DNA of 64,000 nucleotides, taken from positions 59,742 to 123,741 of the forward strand of contig NZ_QJSX01000016.1 of assembly GCF_003217515.1 (NCBI RefSeq), written 5' to 3'. Within the stretch, counting starts at the first letter, position 1, and each line of letters starts with the position of its first letter. The notes below the pieces were generated by a model that was not told the origin of the DNA, searched no databases, and saw nothing but the letters and a program-made list of their open reading frames with translations. The position numbers and the translations under genes are program-made. Positions 50,187 to 58,880 of this stretch are shown one piece after another. The stretch is from Deinococcus yavapaiensis KR-236. Lineage in GTDB: Bacteria > Deinococcota > Deinococci > Deinococcales > Deinococcaceae.

Positions 50187-51492
50187 ATGTCTTCCGACTT
50201 AACCAACGTCAGAGCTGGCAAACTCCAAGTTTCCATGCACAACGGACAATGGCGGGCCTGGCAGAGCGAAGCACGCCATGTGCTCGTCCTCGCAGGAACC
50301 CAAAGTGGGAAGACAAGTTAGCTGGGGACCCCTGTGGTTGTACCGGGAGATTCAACGACGCGGCTCGGGTGATTACCTCGTCGTCGCCCCATCCTTCCCG
50401 CTCTTGGAACTGAAGCTCCGACCGGAGTTCATGCGTCTCTTCGACCGGCAACTCCGCCTCGGCAGTTACACCGGCAGCCCCACCAAGAAGTTCACCTTCT
50501 CGGAAGCAGGCAGCAAGCGCACGTTCGGCGACCGACACGACCCCAACACGCCCACGCAAGTCTTCTTCGGGCACGCCCAAGACGCCGACAGCCTCGAGTC
50601 CGCCACCGTCAAAGCCGCGTGGCTCGACGAAGCCGGCCAGAAGAAGTTCAAGAAAGCAAGCCACGACGCGATCATGCGTCGCCTCGCCATCCACCGAGGA
50701 CGCGTCCTGTACACGACGACGCCGTACTACATCGGCTGGCTGAAGAAGGAATTGCACGATCGTGCGGACGGCACGCACATCGACGTGATCAACTTTCGCT
50801 CGGTGGATAACCCCGCGTTCTCCCGCGAGGAGTACGAGGAGCGTCGCGCGACCATGCCCGCGTGGAAGTTCACGATGTTCTACGACGGCATGTTCACGAG
50901 GCCCGCCGGGCTGATCTACGACGCGTACGACCCCGACACGCACGTCGTCGAGTCCTTCCCCATCCCAGAGAACTGGCCGTGCTACCTCGGCCTCGACTTC
51001 GGCGGCGTCAACACGGCCGCCGTAAAGATCGCGCACGACCAGGACGCCGACGTGTACTACGTGTACGAGGAGTACCACGCCGGTCGCCTCACCGCCGCCG
51101 GGCACGTCAACGCCCTCACAGCAGGTGAGCCACGCCCGTTCACGGCGTACGGTGGTGCGCCCAGCGAGCAGAACTGGCGAGACGAATTCACGCAGGCGAG
51201 CCTCACCGTCCACCAACCACCCGTCTCCGAGGTGGAAGTCGGGATCGACCGCGTGTACGCCCTCCTCAAGACGAACCGCCTCCGCTTCTTCAACACCCTC
51301 GAAGGACTCGTCGGCAACGACGAACACGCCGGAGACATGGAATCCTACGCGCGCGTCCTCAACGACGAAGGCGAACCCACCGAAGCGATCGACGAGAAGA
51401 GCACCTGGCACCGCCTCAACGCCCTACGGTACATCTGCACGCACCTCGCCGAACCACCCGTCGAAGACGAGCCACCGTACTCGTACAGTTAA
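50187..51492 (+). pseudogene. Terminase large subunit, frameshifted next to Walker A
   Basis: Starts MSSDLTNVRAGKLQVSMHNG with Walker A GTQSGKTS, then a TAG at 50319-50321. Removing four bases (TAGC, 50319-50322) joins GKTS to WGPLWLYREIQRRGSGDYL and the rest of the protein. Walker B is VKAAWLDEAGQ; the coupling region is LYTTTPYY; the RNase H-like nuclease has LGLDFGGVNTAAV. Total would be about 433 residues. The 5' part up to Walker A looks different in codon use from the rest, as though brought in with the HNH cassette. As written the protein is not made whole. Confidence 0.82.
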
Positions 51493-51577
51493 GCGTTCGG
51501 AGGGTAAGGCGCAGCTGGTTCGTGCCTCACCTCCGAACGTCAACCCCTCATCGAAGCTGATAGAGACGTGCCCGTCA

Positions 51578-52567
51578 TCAAGGAAGGCGGAAGAAGACTC
51601 CGTTCTGCGATACCTTCAGCTGCGGTGGCGTCGCCGGATTGGCTTCCCTGGTATTCACGTTCACCGCCCGAATCAGTACAGCGTACGTATGCGTCGGGTT
51701 AAGAGATAATCCCGTGAAGTTCGCACTCGTCCCGGTGGGCAAAGTTGCTAGCACAGTCGTCGTACACATGGCCGGTGTAGGATTCACCGTCGTGCCGCAA
51801 TCAACAATGAATGGGATGTACATCGCAGCCCCCACTGCAGGGGACCACGTAACAGTGACATCACTCGCTGTAACATTCGTCACTTGCACATTCGTGACAG
51901 GAGGAAGCAGTGACGAAGCGTCCAACGTCGCGCTTGCCGTGTAGGTCTGGCCTGCAATCGTCGTGCTCGCGTTGTAAATGCCAGGCGTGGCAGGATTGGT
52001 ATTCAAGCCGATCGCGGACTGAGCGGTGCCTCTGTTGATCGTCAATCCAGTATCCGGAACGCCTCCATTCCAATCTCCAGGTCCCGTGATGTCCAACCCG
52101 GACCCCGCGGGAGGGAAGCTGCCATCAGGAAGGCGAAGCTTGACGAAGTGCGCGAAGGTGTTGCTCATCCCCAGCGCGGAACGGTTGAACGTGCCCACGG
52201 CGAACTCGAGGCCGTACGTCGTGACGTTGAATTGATTGCTGGTTTTGCCATCGACGCTCGCCGTGATCGTGACAGGTGTGTTATCAGAAGTCAGCCGATT
52301 CGCGGTGACGTTGCCATTCGCGTCGACAGTCACGACATCGGGATTGCTCGACGTGAAGGAGAAGGTTTTCCCGGTCAGGACGTTTCCTGAAGCGTCCTTC
52401 GCGACGGCCGTGAGTTGCGAAGGCTCGTTGATCTTCAAATTGTTCGTACCGGACAACGTCACACTGGCTACCGCGGGTGGAGTGGGCGCCGTAGTGCACG
52501 CGGAAAGTGCGACCGTCAAAACAACCAATCCGACCGGGGCCATAAGGGACCTTGCTCCTATGTACAT
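51578..52567 (-). CDS. Ig-like/fibronectin-like lipoprotein C
   Basis: A 329-residue lipoprotein (MYIGARSLMAPVGLVVLTVA, lipobox LSAC) with the same plan as lipoprotein B: an Ig-like domain (FTSSNPDVVTVDANGNVTAN, NVTTYGLEFAVGTF), a middle beta region with DITGPGDWNGG (B has TLTGPTGWNN), and a fibronectin-type end (VTNVQVTNVTASDVTVTWSP). AGGAGG lies 6 nt before the ATG. It is inserted antisense between terminase and portal, where phages normally have no such gene. Confidence 0.82.
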   Translation of the reverse strand: MYIGARSLMAPVGLVVLTVALSACTTAPTPPAVASVTLSGTNNLKINEPSQLTAVAKDASGNVLTGKTFSFTSSNPDVVTVDANGNVTANRLTSDNTPVTITASVDGKTSNQFNVTTYGLEFAVGTFNRSALGMSNTFAHFVKLRLPDGSFPPAGSGLDITGPGDWNGGVPDTGLTINRGTAQSAIGLNTNPATPGIYNASTTIAGQTYTASATLDASSLLPPVTNVQVTNVTASDVTVTWSPAVGAAMYIPFIVDCGTTVNPTPAMCTTTVLATLPTGTSANFTGLSLNPTHTYAVLIRAVNVNTREANPATPPQLKVSQNGVFFRLP

Positions 52568-52809
52568 GCCGTTCCTCCTACCTTTCAAAGCAGGAAATAC
52601 CAAGGCACCTGCCGCGTTGAAGGTACGGGTAGTGTAAAACGTGCGACTCGAAGTGGAACACGGTCAGAACATGGCCTAATCGTACCTTTGGCTACAAAGC
52701 ACGCCACAAAGCCTCTCGTCGACTTCGCGCCGTCCGCATGATGCTCGCACCTTGCGCGCGTTGCCAAATCTGATCGTCAACCCCTCCCGCTTCACTTGAC
52801 GCTACGAGC

Positions 52810-54524
52810 ATGACGGCGCCTTTCACGCCCGCCCCCGCGCGAGCGATCAACCCCACCCTCGCGCGCCTCGCCAAGCGCGCTCAAGACCACTCCGACACCC
52901 TCTCCAAGCACGCCACCCTCACCCTCACCGCCAAGCTCTACCATGGCGACCACTGGGCGAACGGGGCCGGCTGGGCAGGCCCCATGCCCGCCCCCACCGA
53001 GAAGGGCGCGTCCGTTCTCCTCGCGGAGATTCAACGTGTGTTCGTGTCTCGTAACCTCATCCGGGACGTCATCAACCGACACCAAGCAGCGGTGGCCGGA
53101 CGTGAACCCATCTTCAACGTCGTGCCTGTCAACCCACCCGCGCAAGGCGATGACCTCCCCGAGCAGGACGCGGCGCGCATCACGGAATTCCAAGCGGCCC
53201 TCATCGCCTGGGGGATGAACGTGACGCTTGGACAGCCGTGCAAGACTGCCTGCGCACCGCCCTGTGGGCCGGGAAGGGCACCGTCCGCTTGTACATCCCC
53301 AAGTCGAGCCTCACCGAGGACGCCAACGGCCGCACCATCCTCCCCAGCGGGCTCCTCGCGGACGTCATCAAGCGCATTCGCGTGCACGCCCCCGCGCACG
53401 ACCAAGCGGGCGTGCTCACCGACGATGACGGCGAGGTGGAAGGCGCGTACTACACCCGCGCGACCAACGACGGGCAGACCCGCTTGGAGTTGCAGCTCCT
53501 CGAGCGCGGCAAGGTCCTCGTGTACCCTGACGTCGCCACGAATGGGGACGCCCTCGGCGGCGTGAACACCTTCCCCGTCCCGGATCTCCTCGTGTACGAA
53601 GTGACGCTCGACCCGCTCATCAGCGAGAGCGTCATCAGCTTGCAGAAGCTCGCGAACAAAGCCCTCACCATGCTCTCCCGTAACGTCGACCTCGGCGGGT
53701 TCGTGGAGCGCACGCTTCTCAACGCGCAACTGCCCGGCACGATGATTGCGGACGAGACCGCGCCTGGAAAGCAACGCTTCGTGCCCGACCCGATCAACCT
53801 CGGCGCGGGCGTCGTTAATGCCTTCCAAGGCGTGCCCATCCGAGACGAGAAGAACCGAATCACCGGGTACGCCACGCCGAACGTCATCTACAAGGACCCC
53901 GTTGCCGTCGCGACGTTCAAGGACACCCTCGAAGCCGCTCGGGAAGCGATCTTCGACGAGACGAAGCAACTCCACGTCCTCACGACGGCCGACGGCAGCG
54001 TGAACGGCGTGTCCCGCCAGCAATCCGTGAATGACTTCGTCATGAGCCTCGAACCCACCCGGATCGCCCTCGAGCGCCTTCTACGCTGGCTGCTCTCGAC
54101 GGTCCTGCGTCTCGCGCTCTTCTTCGCGAATCGTGCGGGGGAGTTCGACGCATACCGTGTGCGCGCCCAAGCTCGTCTGGCCGCCGTGCAACCCACGCCG
54201 AGCGAAGTCGAAGTCGTCATGAAACTCCGCGACGCCGGACTGATCAGCGAGGAAACGGCGATGGGACGCTCAGGCGTCGAAGACGTCGACGCGGAACGCG
54301 TCGCGCGTGACGCTGAGAAAGCCACGATCTCCCCAGTGTTCAAGTTCGCTGTGGCGGGCCTCCCGATGTTCGCCGTGATGGAAGTCCTCTCCAAACTGCC
54401 AGGCTTCGAGTGGGTGACGCCGGAGATGATCGAAGCGCAACGCGTGGTGGACCAGGCGGGGTACGAACCGCCCGTGATGGAAGGGGACGAAGGCGAGGTC
54501 GTGAATGACGATCTCGAATCGTAA
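52810..54524 (+). pseudogene. Phage portal protein, one-base frameshift
   Basis: Reads like an SPP1 gp6-type portal. The N-terminal part is AEIQRVFVSRNLIRDVINRH, AVAGREPIFNVVPVNPP. The frame then breaks in a run of five G at 53210-53214, where a sixth G would give GDERDAWTAVQDCLRTALWA and continue to LPSGLLADVIKRIRVHAP, PLISESVISLQKLANKALTM and VFKFAVAGLPMFAVMEVLSK. Corrected length is about 571 residues. The portal forms the ring through which DNA enters the head. The break may be a homopolymer sequencing error. Confidence 0.78.
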
Positions 54525-54750
54525 ACTTCTCGAGCTGCTGTGCGCATCCTCCACCCGTGAATCTCGTCGTCTCAACGTCGCGCAGCGTGCCGTCGCTCGG
54601 CAGTACCAGCAAGCCGCCTTCGATCGTGTCGCCGAGGAGTTGAGGAAAGCACTCGCCGAACCGAACGCGTGCAAACGGCAGACGCGCCTCAAGACCCTGA
54701 TGCGCCTGTTCGATCAAGCGGTGCGTGACTCGGTGCGCCACCCGCCGTGA
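54505..54750 (+). CDS. Hypothetical phage protein (81 aa)
   Basis: Helical and basic: SNRKLLELLCASSTRESRRL, then RVAEELRKALAEPNACKRQT. Overlaps the portal end by 20 bp and the MuF-like start by 1 bp. Likely a head-assembly accessory by position. Confidence 0.55.
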   Translation: MTISNRKLLELLCASSTRESRRLNVAQRAVARQYQQAAFDRVAEELRKALAEPNACKRQTRLKTLMRLFDQAVRDSVRHPP

Positions 54751-55319
54751 TGCGCCGCCTCATCCGAGAGGGCGTCAAGGACCGCGTGCTGAACGTCGAC
54801 GAGCTCCTGAAGCTCAGCGATCCCGGCCTGGCGTTCAACGACCCGACCGACCTCGCGACGAAGGCCGTGTCGAAGTCCCGGTCGCGCATGAACGACTACT
54901 GGCAAGGGGAGCAGAAGCGATTCCGGGATGACGTCGCCAAGACCACGCGCGACATCCTGCGTCGCGGCCTCGACGAAGACCAAGCCGTGCGGCTGCTGAT
55001 GGAACGCACGAACGTCAGCCGATCCCGCGCGACGTTGATCTGCCAGGACCAGATGCTCACCAGCTTCGCCGAAGCCGACCGGCAACGACAACTCGACCTC
55101 GGCGTCACGGAGTACTTGTGGCGCACCAGGGGAGACAACCGCGCGCGCCGTCAACACACCGCCCTCAACGGGAAGCGTCGAGCGTGGTCCGACCGCGTCC
55201 TCTACCCTGGCAGTGAGATCCGCTGCAGGTGCCGTACATTTCGCTGGACAAGGCAAGGTCAAGTTGCCGTTGACTTTCGGCGAGTGCCTACGGGGTCAAG
55301 ACTTGGTCCTGAACGATGA
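54750..55319 (+). CDS. MuF-like head morphogenesis protein, truncated 3' end
   Basis: A 189-residue frame with the minor-head-protein pattern: VSKSRSRMNDYWQGEQKRFR, MERTNVSRSRATLICQDQML, TEYLWRTRGDNRARRQHTAL and the closing GSEIRCRCRTFRW (normally HPNCRC). After about 55240 the frame enters DNA that is an inverted, diverged copy of this same gene, so the last 25 residues are not native. Scaffold, capsid and tail genes expected next are missing. Confidence 0.72.
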   Translation: MRRLIREGVKDRVLNVDELLKLSDPGLAFNDPTDLATKAVSKSRSRMNDYWQGEQKRFRDDVAKTTRDILRRGLDEDQAVRLLMERTNVSRSRATLICQDQMLTSFAEADRQRQLDLGVTEYLWRTRGDNRARRQHTALNGKRRAWSDRVLYPGSEIRCRCRTFRWTRQGQVAVDFRRVPTGSRLGPER

Positions 55320-55405
55320 GCGCCGCTCGGCTGCCACTGACGTTCGTGCGTTCCATCAGCAGCGGGACCGCTTGGACTTCATCGAGGCCGAACTGCCCGC
55401 AGAGT
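55240..55405 (-). pseudogene. Inverted partial copy of a MuF-like gene
   Basis: On the minus strand this segment resembles 54960-55110. CTGACGTTCGTGCGTTCCAT and six more bases at 55337-55362 are the exact complement of 54993-55018. Flanking blocks (AAGTTG-CGTTG, TTCGGCGA, TGGTCCTG) also agree with gaps. It appears to be a fragment of a related phage gene joined tail-to-tail with the native one. Confidence 0.65.
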
Positions 55406-55496
55406 AAGGAGAGCCTCCCCTTGCACGCCCAGCTCGGGCGTGTTTTTCTTCGGCACCCCTCCCGCGTCGGAGGAGCGTTGAGGCAGGAGGCCCCCC

Positions 55497-55634
55497 ATGC
55501 GACGCATCCCCCTCATCGTCATCCTCGCTCTCTCCCTCAGTGCTTGCACGCAGTTCAAACCACCGCAGTACGTCGACGCGCCCAGCGTCTCCCACCTTTC
55601 GCACACATTCACCTGGGTGCTCGAGGAGCGGTGA
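55497..55634 (+). CDS. Small lipoprotein (45 aa)
   Basis: MRRIPLIVILALSLSACTQF: a signal with lipobox LSAC after AGGAGG. The mature peptide is only about 30 residues, similar in size to phage outer spanins (Rz1) or small entry-exclusion lipoproteins. Overlaps the next start (GTGA). Confidence 0.6.
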   Translation: MRRIPLIVILALSLSACTQFKPPQYVDAPSVSHLSHTFTWVLEER

Positions 55635-55942
55635 GCAGCGTGCTTCTCTCCCTACTCACCACGACCCTTCTCGCGGCACCTGTGCAGTACTGCGCCGTCG
55701 ATGGCCTCATCGACTACCAGCTGGGGCTCACGCGGCTCGTCTCCATCCGCCTCGACCCGGCGTGCCTGCCGGGCGGAATCGCTCGGGTGCAAGCCGTGAG
55801 CGCGAGTCGTTCAAGGTGCTTTCCGAAGCGGGGTGCTTGGACGCTCACCACGCTCAATCCCTTTCGAGGTGAGTGGCTCTCGCCGTTCTGGAAGCTCGAG
55901 TACTGGGATGGTTCGGCGTGGGTGCCTGCGAGGGTGCGGTAG
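55631..55942 (+). CDS. Secreted hypothetical protein (103 aa)
   Basis: GTG start overlapping the lipoprotein stop. Signal peptide LLSLLTTTLLAAPVQYCAVD, two further cysteines, and a Trp-rich C-terminus (FRGEWLSPFWKLEYWDGSAW). Probably exported. Coupled to the next gene (TAGTG). No known family. Confidence 0.55.
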   Translation: MSSVLLSLLTTTLLAAPVQYCAVDGLIDYQLGLTRLVSIRLDPACLPGGIARVQAVSASRSRCFPKRGAWTLTTLNPFRGEWLSPFWKLEYWDGSAWVPARVR

Positions 55943-56385
55943 TGCGCCTTCGCGTTGAGATCAAAGGCAGCATCGGCGCACTGCGGTTGTTCCTGGCGAC
56001 ACTGCACCTCACCGTGGCGATCACGAGTGTCCTCAGGCCGCACATGACCGAGGTGATCGTCGGGTACAAGCGGTTTCACGAGATCGCCCCGACCCCGTAC
56101 TGGGGAGGGACGGCCTTCTTGATCGCCCTCGGGCTGCTGGCGTTACCACGTGGAAGCCTCGCGTTGATCGCCTGGCAATTCCTGTCCGCATCGTTCTTCT
56201 TGTTGTTCGGCGTGCTCGTCACAGGACAGGTCGGGCTGAACTGGGGGACGGGCGTGTACGGCACGTTGAGCTTTCTGTCGTTCGTGGTGATGTACGTGAC
56301 GGCCATCGTGTGGTTCGAACGGCAAGCGTGGCATCGCCGGTTGGCTGAGGGGTTACGTCCAAGGGGTGAGCATGCCGACGAGTGA
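55942..56385 (+). CDS. Phage membrane protein (147 aa)
   Basis: Four hydrophobic helices (LRLFLATLHLTVAITSVL, GTAFLIALGLLALP, LIAWQFLSASFFLLFGVLV, SFLSFVVMYVTAIVWF) and a charged C-terminus. It overlaps its neighbours in the lysis-type cassette, so a holin-related or membrane-modifying role is plausible but unproved. Confidence 0.6.
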   Translation: MRLRVEIKGSIGALRLFLATLHLTVAITSVLRPHMTEVIVGYKRFHEIAPTPYWGGTAFLIALGLLALPRGSLALIAWQFLSASFFLLFGVLVTGQVGLNWGTGVYGTLSFLSFVVMYVTAIVWFERQAWHRRLAEGLRPRGEHADE

Positions 56386-56728
56386 CCCGCAGGGCACGTC
56401 GGCGGTTTTGAACGTCTTCCTGGCGGCGGGTGGCGGCACGATTCTGACGTTGGCGGGTGCGTTCCTGACGGGTCTCCTGCGCGGCACGGTCCCGCAAGAG
56501 AAGGAACTTCGGGATGGCATGGCCACCGAAGTGAAGGAGTTGCGGGTGGAAGTGCGAACGCTCCGCTCGGAAGTGTCGCAGATGTCAGGTCGCATCGAGC
56601 AGTTGATACGACTTGGCGCGCGCTTGTACCGGCAGCGGGAGGAAGCGCGTCTTCGCGTGAACTTACTCGAGCAGAAGTACGGCGAGCCGATCACAGCGTG
56701 GCCGCCTGATCCGGAGGAGGAACCATGA
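56372..56728 (+). CDS. Membrane-anchored coiled-coil protein (118 aa)
   Basis: One N-terminal helix (NVFLAAGGGTILTLAGAFLT) then a heptad-rich coiled coil (ELRVEVRTLRSEVSQMSGRI, REEARLRVNLLEQK). This is the layout of an inner spanin or a phage XhlA-type lysis protein. ATG 56372 preferred; GTG 56366 also possible. The end overlaps the endolysin start. Confidence 0.6.
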   Translation: MPTSDPQGTSAVLNVFLAAGGGTILTLAGAFLTGLLRGTVPQEKELRDGMATEVKELRVEVRTLRSEVSQMSGRIEQLIRLGARLYRQREEARLRVNLLEQKYGEPITAWPPDPEEEP

Positions 56729-57360
56729 AATTGCAATTGAGCACGGCGGAGCGTAAGGGCCTCATGGCGGCGATCGCGGTGAGACCACCAAGTACCACGG
56801 CTGGGTTGGAGAGTACCTTCGGTCGCTTCCGATACCGGGATTTACCGGGCGGGCAGATCGAGATCACGGATCAAGCGTGGGTGACGCGGAACATCGTCGA
56901 GGTGGATGTCGCGCGGGAGCTGCCAGGCTGGCCGGTGAACTCCACGACGGGCAGACCGCAGGGGAAGTTGTACGTGCATCGCTTGATCAAGTTGCCGTTG
57001 CTGCTCGCGTGGCGGCACGTTCGCCTCAACGGCTTCGACGACGAGTTGCGCACGTACGACGGGCTGTGGGTGCCGCGGCACATCCTGCATGACCGTCGTA
57101 ACCCGTTGAGCGTGCACAGTTGGGGCGCTGCGATCGACCTGGACGCACGGTGGAACGGGTACGGCGTGAAGCCGGTGATCAGTCAGAACGTCGTGCGGAT
57201 CTTCGAGATGTTCGGCTTCGCGTGGGGTGGTCGTTGGCATGGGAACCCCCCTGCGGCGTATTACAGCGCTGCGGATGGCATGCACGTGGAATTTTGCGAT
57301 CTCGCGCCGTACTTGAAGCCTCGAGTGTGGCAGGACTCGGCGATCAGGGGGGGCGTATGA
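56725..57360 (+). CDS. Endolysin, M15-type L-alanyl-D-glutamate/D-Ala-D-Ala peptidase
   Basis: A 211-residue zinc peptidase. The M15 motifs are NPLSVHSWGAAIDLDARWNG (zinc His and Asp) and ADGMHVEFCDLAPYL (second zinc His, with neighbouring acid). It would cleave peptide cross-links of the cell wall at the end of infection. No signal peptide, so release depends on a holin such as a neighbouring membrane protein. Confidence 0.88.
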   Translation: MKLQLSTAERKGLMAAIAVRPPSTTAGLESTFGRFRYRDLPGGQIEITDQAWVTRNIVEVDVARELPGWPVNSTTGRPQGKLYVHRLIKLPLLLAWRHVRLNGFDDELRTYDGLWVPRHILHDRRNPLSVHSWGAAIDLDARWNGYGVKPVISQNVVRIFEMFGFAWGGRWHGNPPAAYYSAADGMHVEFCDLAPYLKPRVWQDSAIRGGV

Positions 57361-57857
57361 AGCGACGGTTGGTGTTCGTGTCGATGTTCATCTTGGGCTT
57401 GCTCGGCGTGGCGTTCGCTCAGGACGTGACGGGCATCCCGTCGCTGGATCCGTCGAAGCTGGGTGCGGACGTGTTCGCGCTCGGTGGCGCCGTGCTGTTC
57501 TCGGTCCAGTTCATCAAACGGCAGTTCGAGCGGCGAGGCACGCCGCTCGCGCCTGCGGTGACGCTCGCGTTGACGTTCGGGCTGGCGGAGGTGATCTCGG
57601 CGGGCTTGTTCTACGCGCGGTTCGGCGCGAAGTTCGGGGAGCTCCCACCGCCGTGGTCGTGGGTGGTGTTCGGCGGGTTGGCGGCCGCGGTCGCGGCGGG
57701 TTTCCGGGATTTCGTGGTGGCGCTCGTGGAACGGCGTGCGCTCGCGTCGACGCTCATCGTGTCGCCTGGTGCGCTTGACATGTCCGTTGGCATGACGAGT
57801 GGCGGGAACGTCACGCCGGGGAAGACGGGCTTCGTGAAATTGGAGGGTCACCAGTGA
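57357..57857 (+). CDS. Putative holin/membrane protein (166 aa)
   Basis: A signal-like first helix (KRRLVFVSMFILGLLGVAFA), then GADVFALGGAVLFSVQFIKR, LAPAVTLALTFGLAEVISAG and WVVFGGLAAAVAAGFRDFVV. Overlaps the endolysin stop (ATGA). Position right after an endolysin fits a holin. Confidence 0.62.
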   Translation: MKRRLVFVSMFILGLLGVAFAQDVTGIPSLDPSKLGADVFALGGAVLFSVQFIKRQFERRGTPLAPAVTLALTFGLAEVISAGLFYARFGAKFGELPPPWSWVVFGGLAAAVAAGFRDFVVALVERRALASTLIVSPGALDMSVGMTSGGNVTPGKTGFVKLEGHQ

Positions 57858-58060
57858 ACGTGCAGCGGATCATTGAGGAGCTGCTCGCCGCCCTGAAGCT
57901 CAGGGACGTCGCTGGCAAGGTCATCAGCGTGGAATTCGCTGGGAAGCTCGCGTTGAAGGCCGCCGAGGTGGCGATCAACGTCATTGGCAAGGACGAAGCG
58001 GACGTGCGCGGCCTCATTCAAGTGGCGGTGCTCGAGCTCGAAGGGGAGGTGAGGGCGTGA
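57854..58060 (+). CDS. Small helical protein (68 aa)
   Basis: GTG start; NVQRIIEELLAALKLRDVAG then FAGKLALKAAEVAINVIGKD. Amphipathic helices without a clear membrane span. Coupled by overlap to both neighbours in the lysis-type cassette. Confidence 0.5.
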   Translation: MNVQRIIEELLAALKLRDVAGKVISVEFAGKLALKAAEVAINVIGKDEADVRGLIQVAVLELEGEVRA

Positions 58061-58406
58061 AACGGGTCCTGCTGCTGTTGCCGTTGTTGCTGGCGTCATG
58101 CGCGCCTGTGTTGTCGACCGTGCATGGCACGCAGAACACCCTGACGGTCGCCTCGCCGGGCGTGCTGTTGTTCGCGATGAAGGCGACGCGGTGGCGCCGG
58201 TCGTCGCGGTGATCGGCGTGAAGAAGATTTCAGGGGAAGGCGCGATGTGCACGGCCATCACCGCCGAGGGCGCCGCCTACTGTCGTCTGCCCAACGTCTC
58301 CAGCGGGTCCGGGTTCCGCTTGGCGTTCGAGGGAACGCTCGCCGACGCGAACGCCACGTGGCGGACATCTAGCGGCGCGTTGCGCTCCATCCTTCTGAGC
58401 AAGTAA
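58057..58406 (+). pseudogene. Small lipoprotein, frameshifted
   Basis: GTG start gives MKRVLLLLPLLLASCAPVLS (lipobox LASC). Near 58175 the coding quality moves to another frame (DEGDAVAPVVAVIGVKKISG, AEGAAYCRLPNVSSGSG) that runs to TAA at 58406, just before a terminator. A one-base change around 58170-58180 would join them into about 115 residues. Role unknown. Confidence 0.6.
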
Positions 58407-58409
58407 GCG

Positions 58410-58453
58410 AAGCGCTCCTCTCTCACCTTGGGGTGGGGGTGGGGCGCTTTTTT
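58410..58453 (+). terminator. Terminator at end of the phage block
   Basis: A GC-rich imperfect hairpin (AAGCGC...TCACC-TTGG-GGTG...GCGCTT) followed by six T. Confidence 0.75.
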
Positions 58454-58880
58454 CGTCTCGAGATTCGTGGGGGCTTTGACGTGATGCGCGGTCAACTGTC
58501 GGGGGTAAGGGTTGTTTCGGATATTGGCTTAGGCAAGTGCCACAAACGTGAGAGTTCTGAAAGACGACGCCTACAAGGTGATTTAAGAAACAGTTACGCT
58601 AAACGATCGTTAAAGTCTTAATGTTCTCTTACCGATTACACGGTGTTTTTGCTGGCGCATAGCGAGTTTGAGTGATAGCACAAGCTACCGTTCAAGCCCT
58701 ACTGCATCATTCCCTCACGCTCTTCAAAGAGCGGGGTGGCGCATGACGTCTCGGGAGGTACACCAGCGCGAGTCCTAACACGTATACGTGCAACGCATTT
58801 TGACGGCACCCAATTGTCCGGCCACTGCTTCCGCAATACGCGCTTTGTACGCGTCCTTGGAAAGGCTGAAGAAGGTTTTT
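58454..58880. other. AT-richer intergenic region before the HYR lipoprotein
   Basis: No gene. Base composition drops here and stays lower into the first third of the following gene, in contrast to the rest of the window. Confidence 0.5.

Noticed and set aside
53205..53245. Programmed ribosomal frameshift in the portal gene
   Set aside because: No slippery heptamer or downstream pseudoknot was seen and portal genes are not known for this; a missing G in a G-run is simpler.
55497..55942. Classical nested Rz/Rz1 spanin pair
   Set aside because: The two small genes overlap by only 4 bp and neither has the i-spanin coiled coil; the coiled-coil protein is at 56372-56728 instead.
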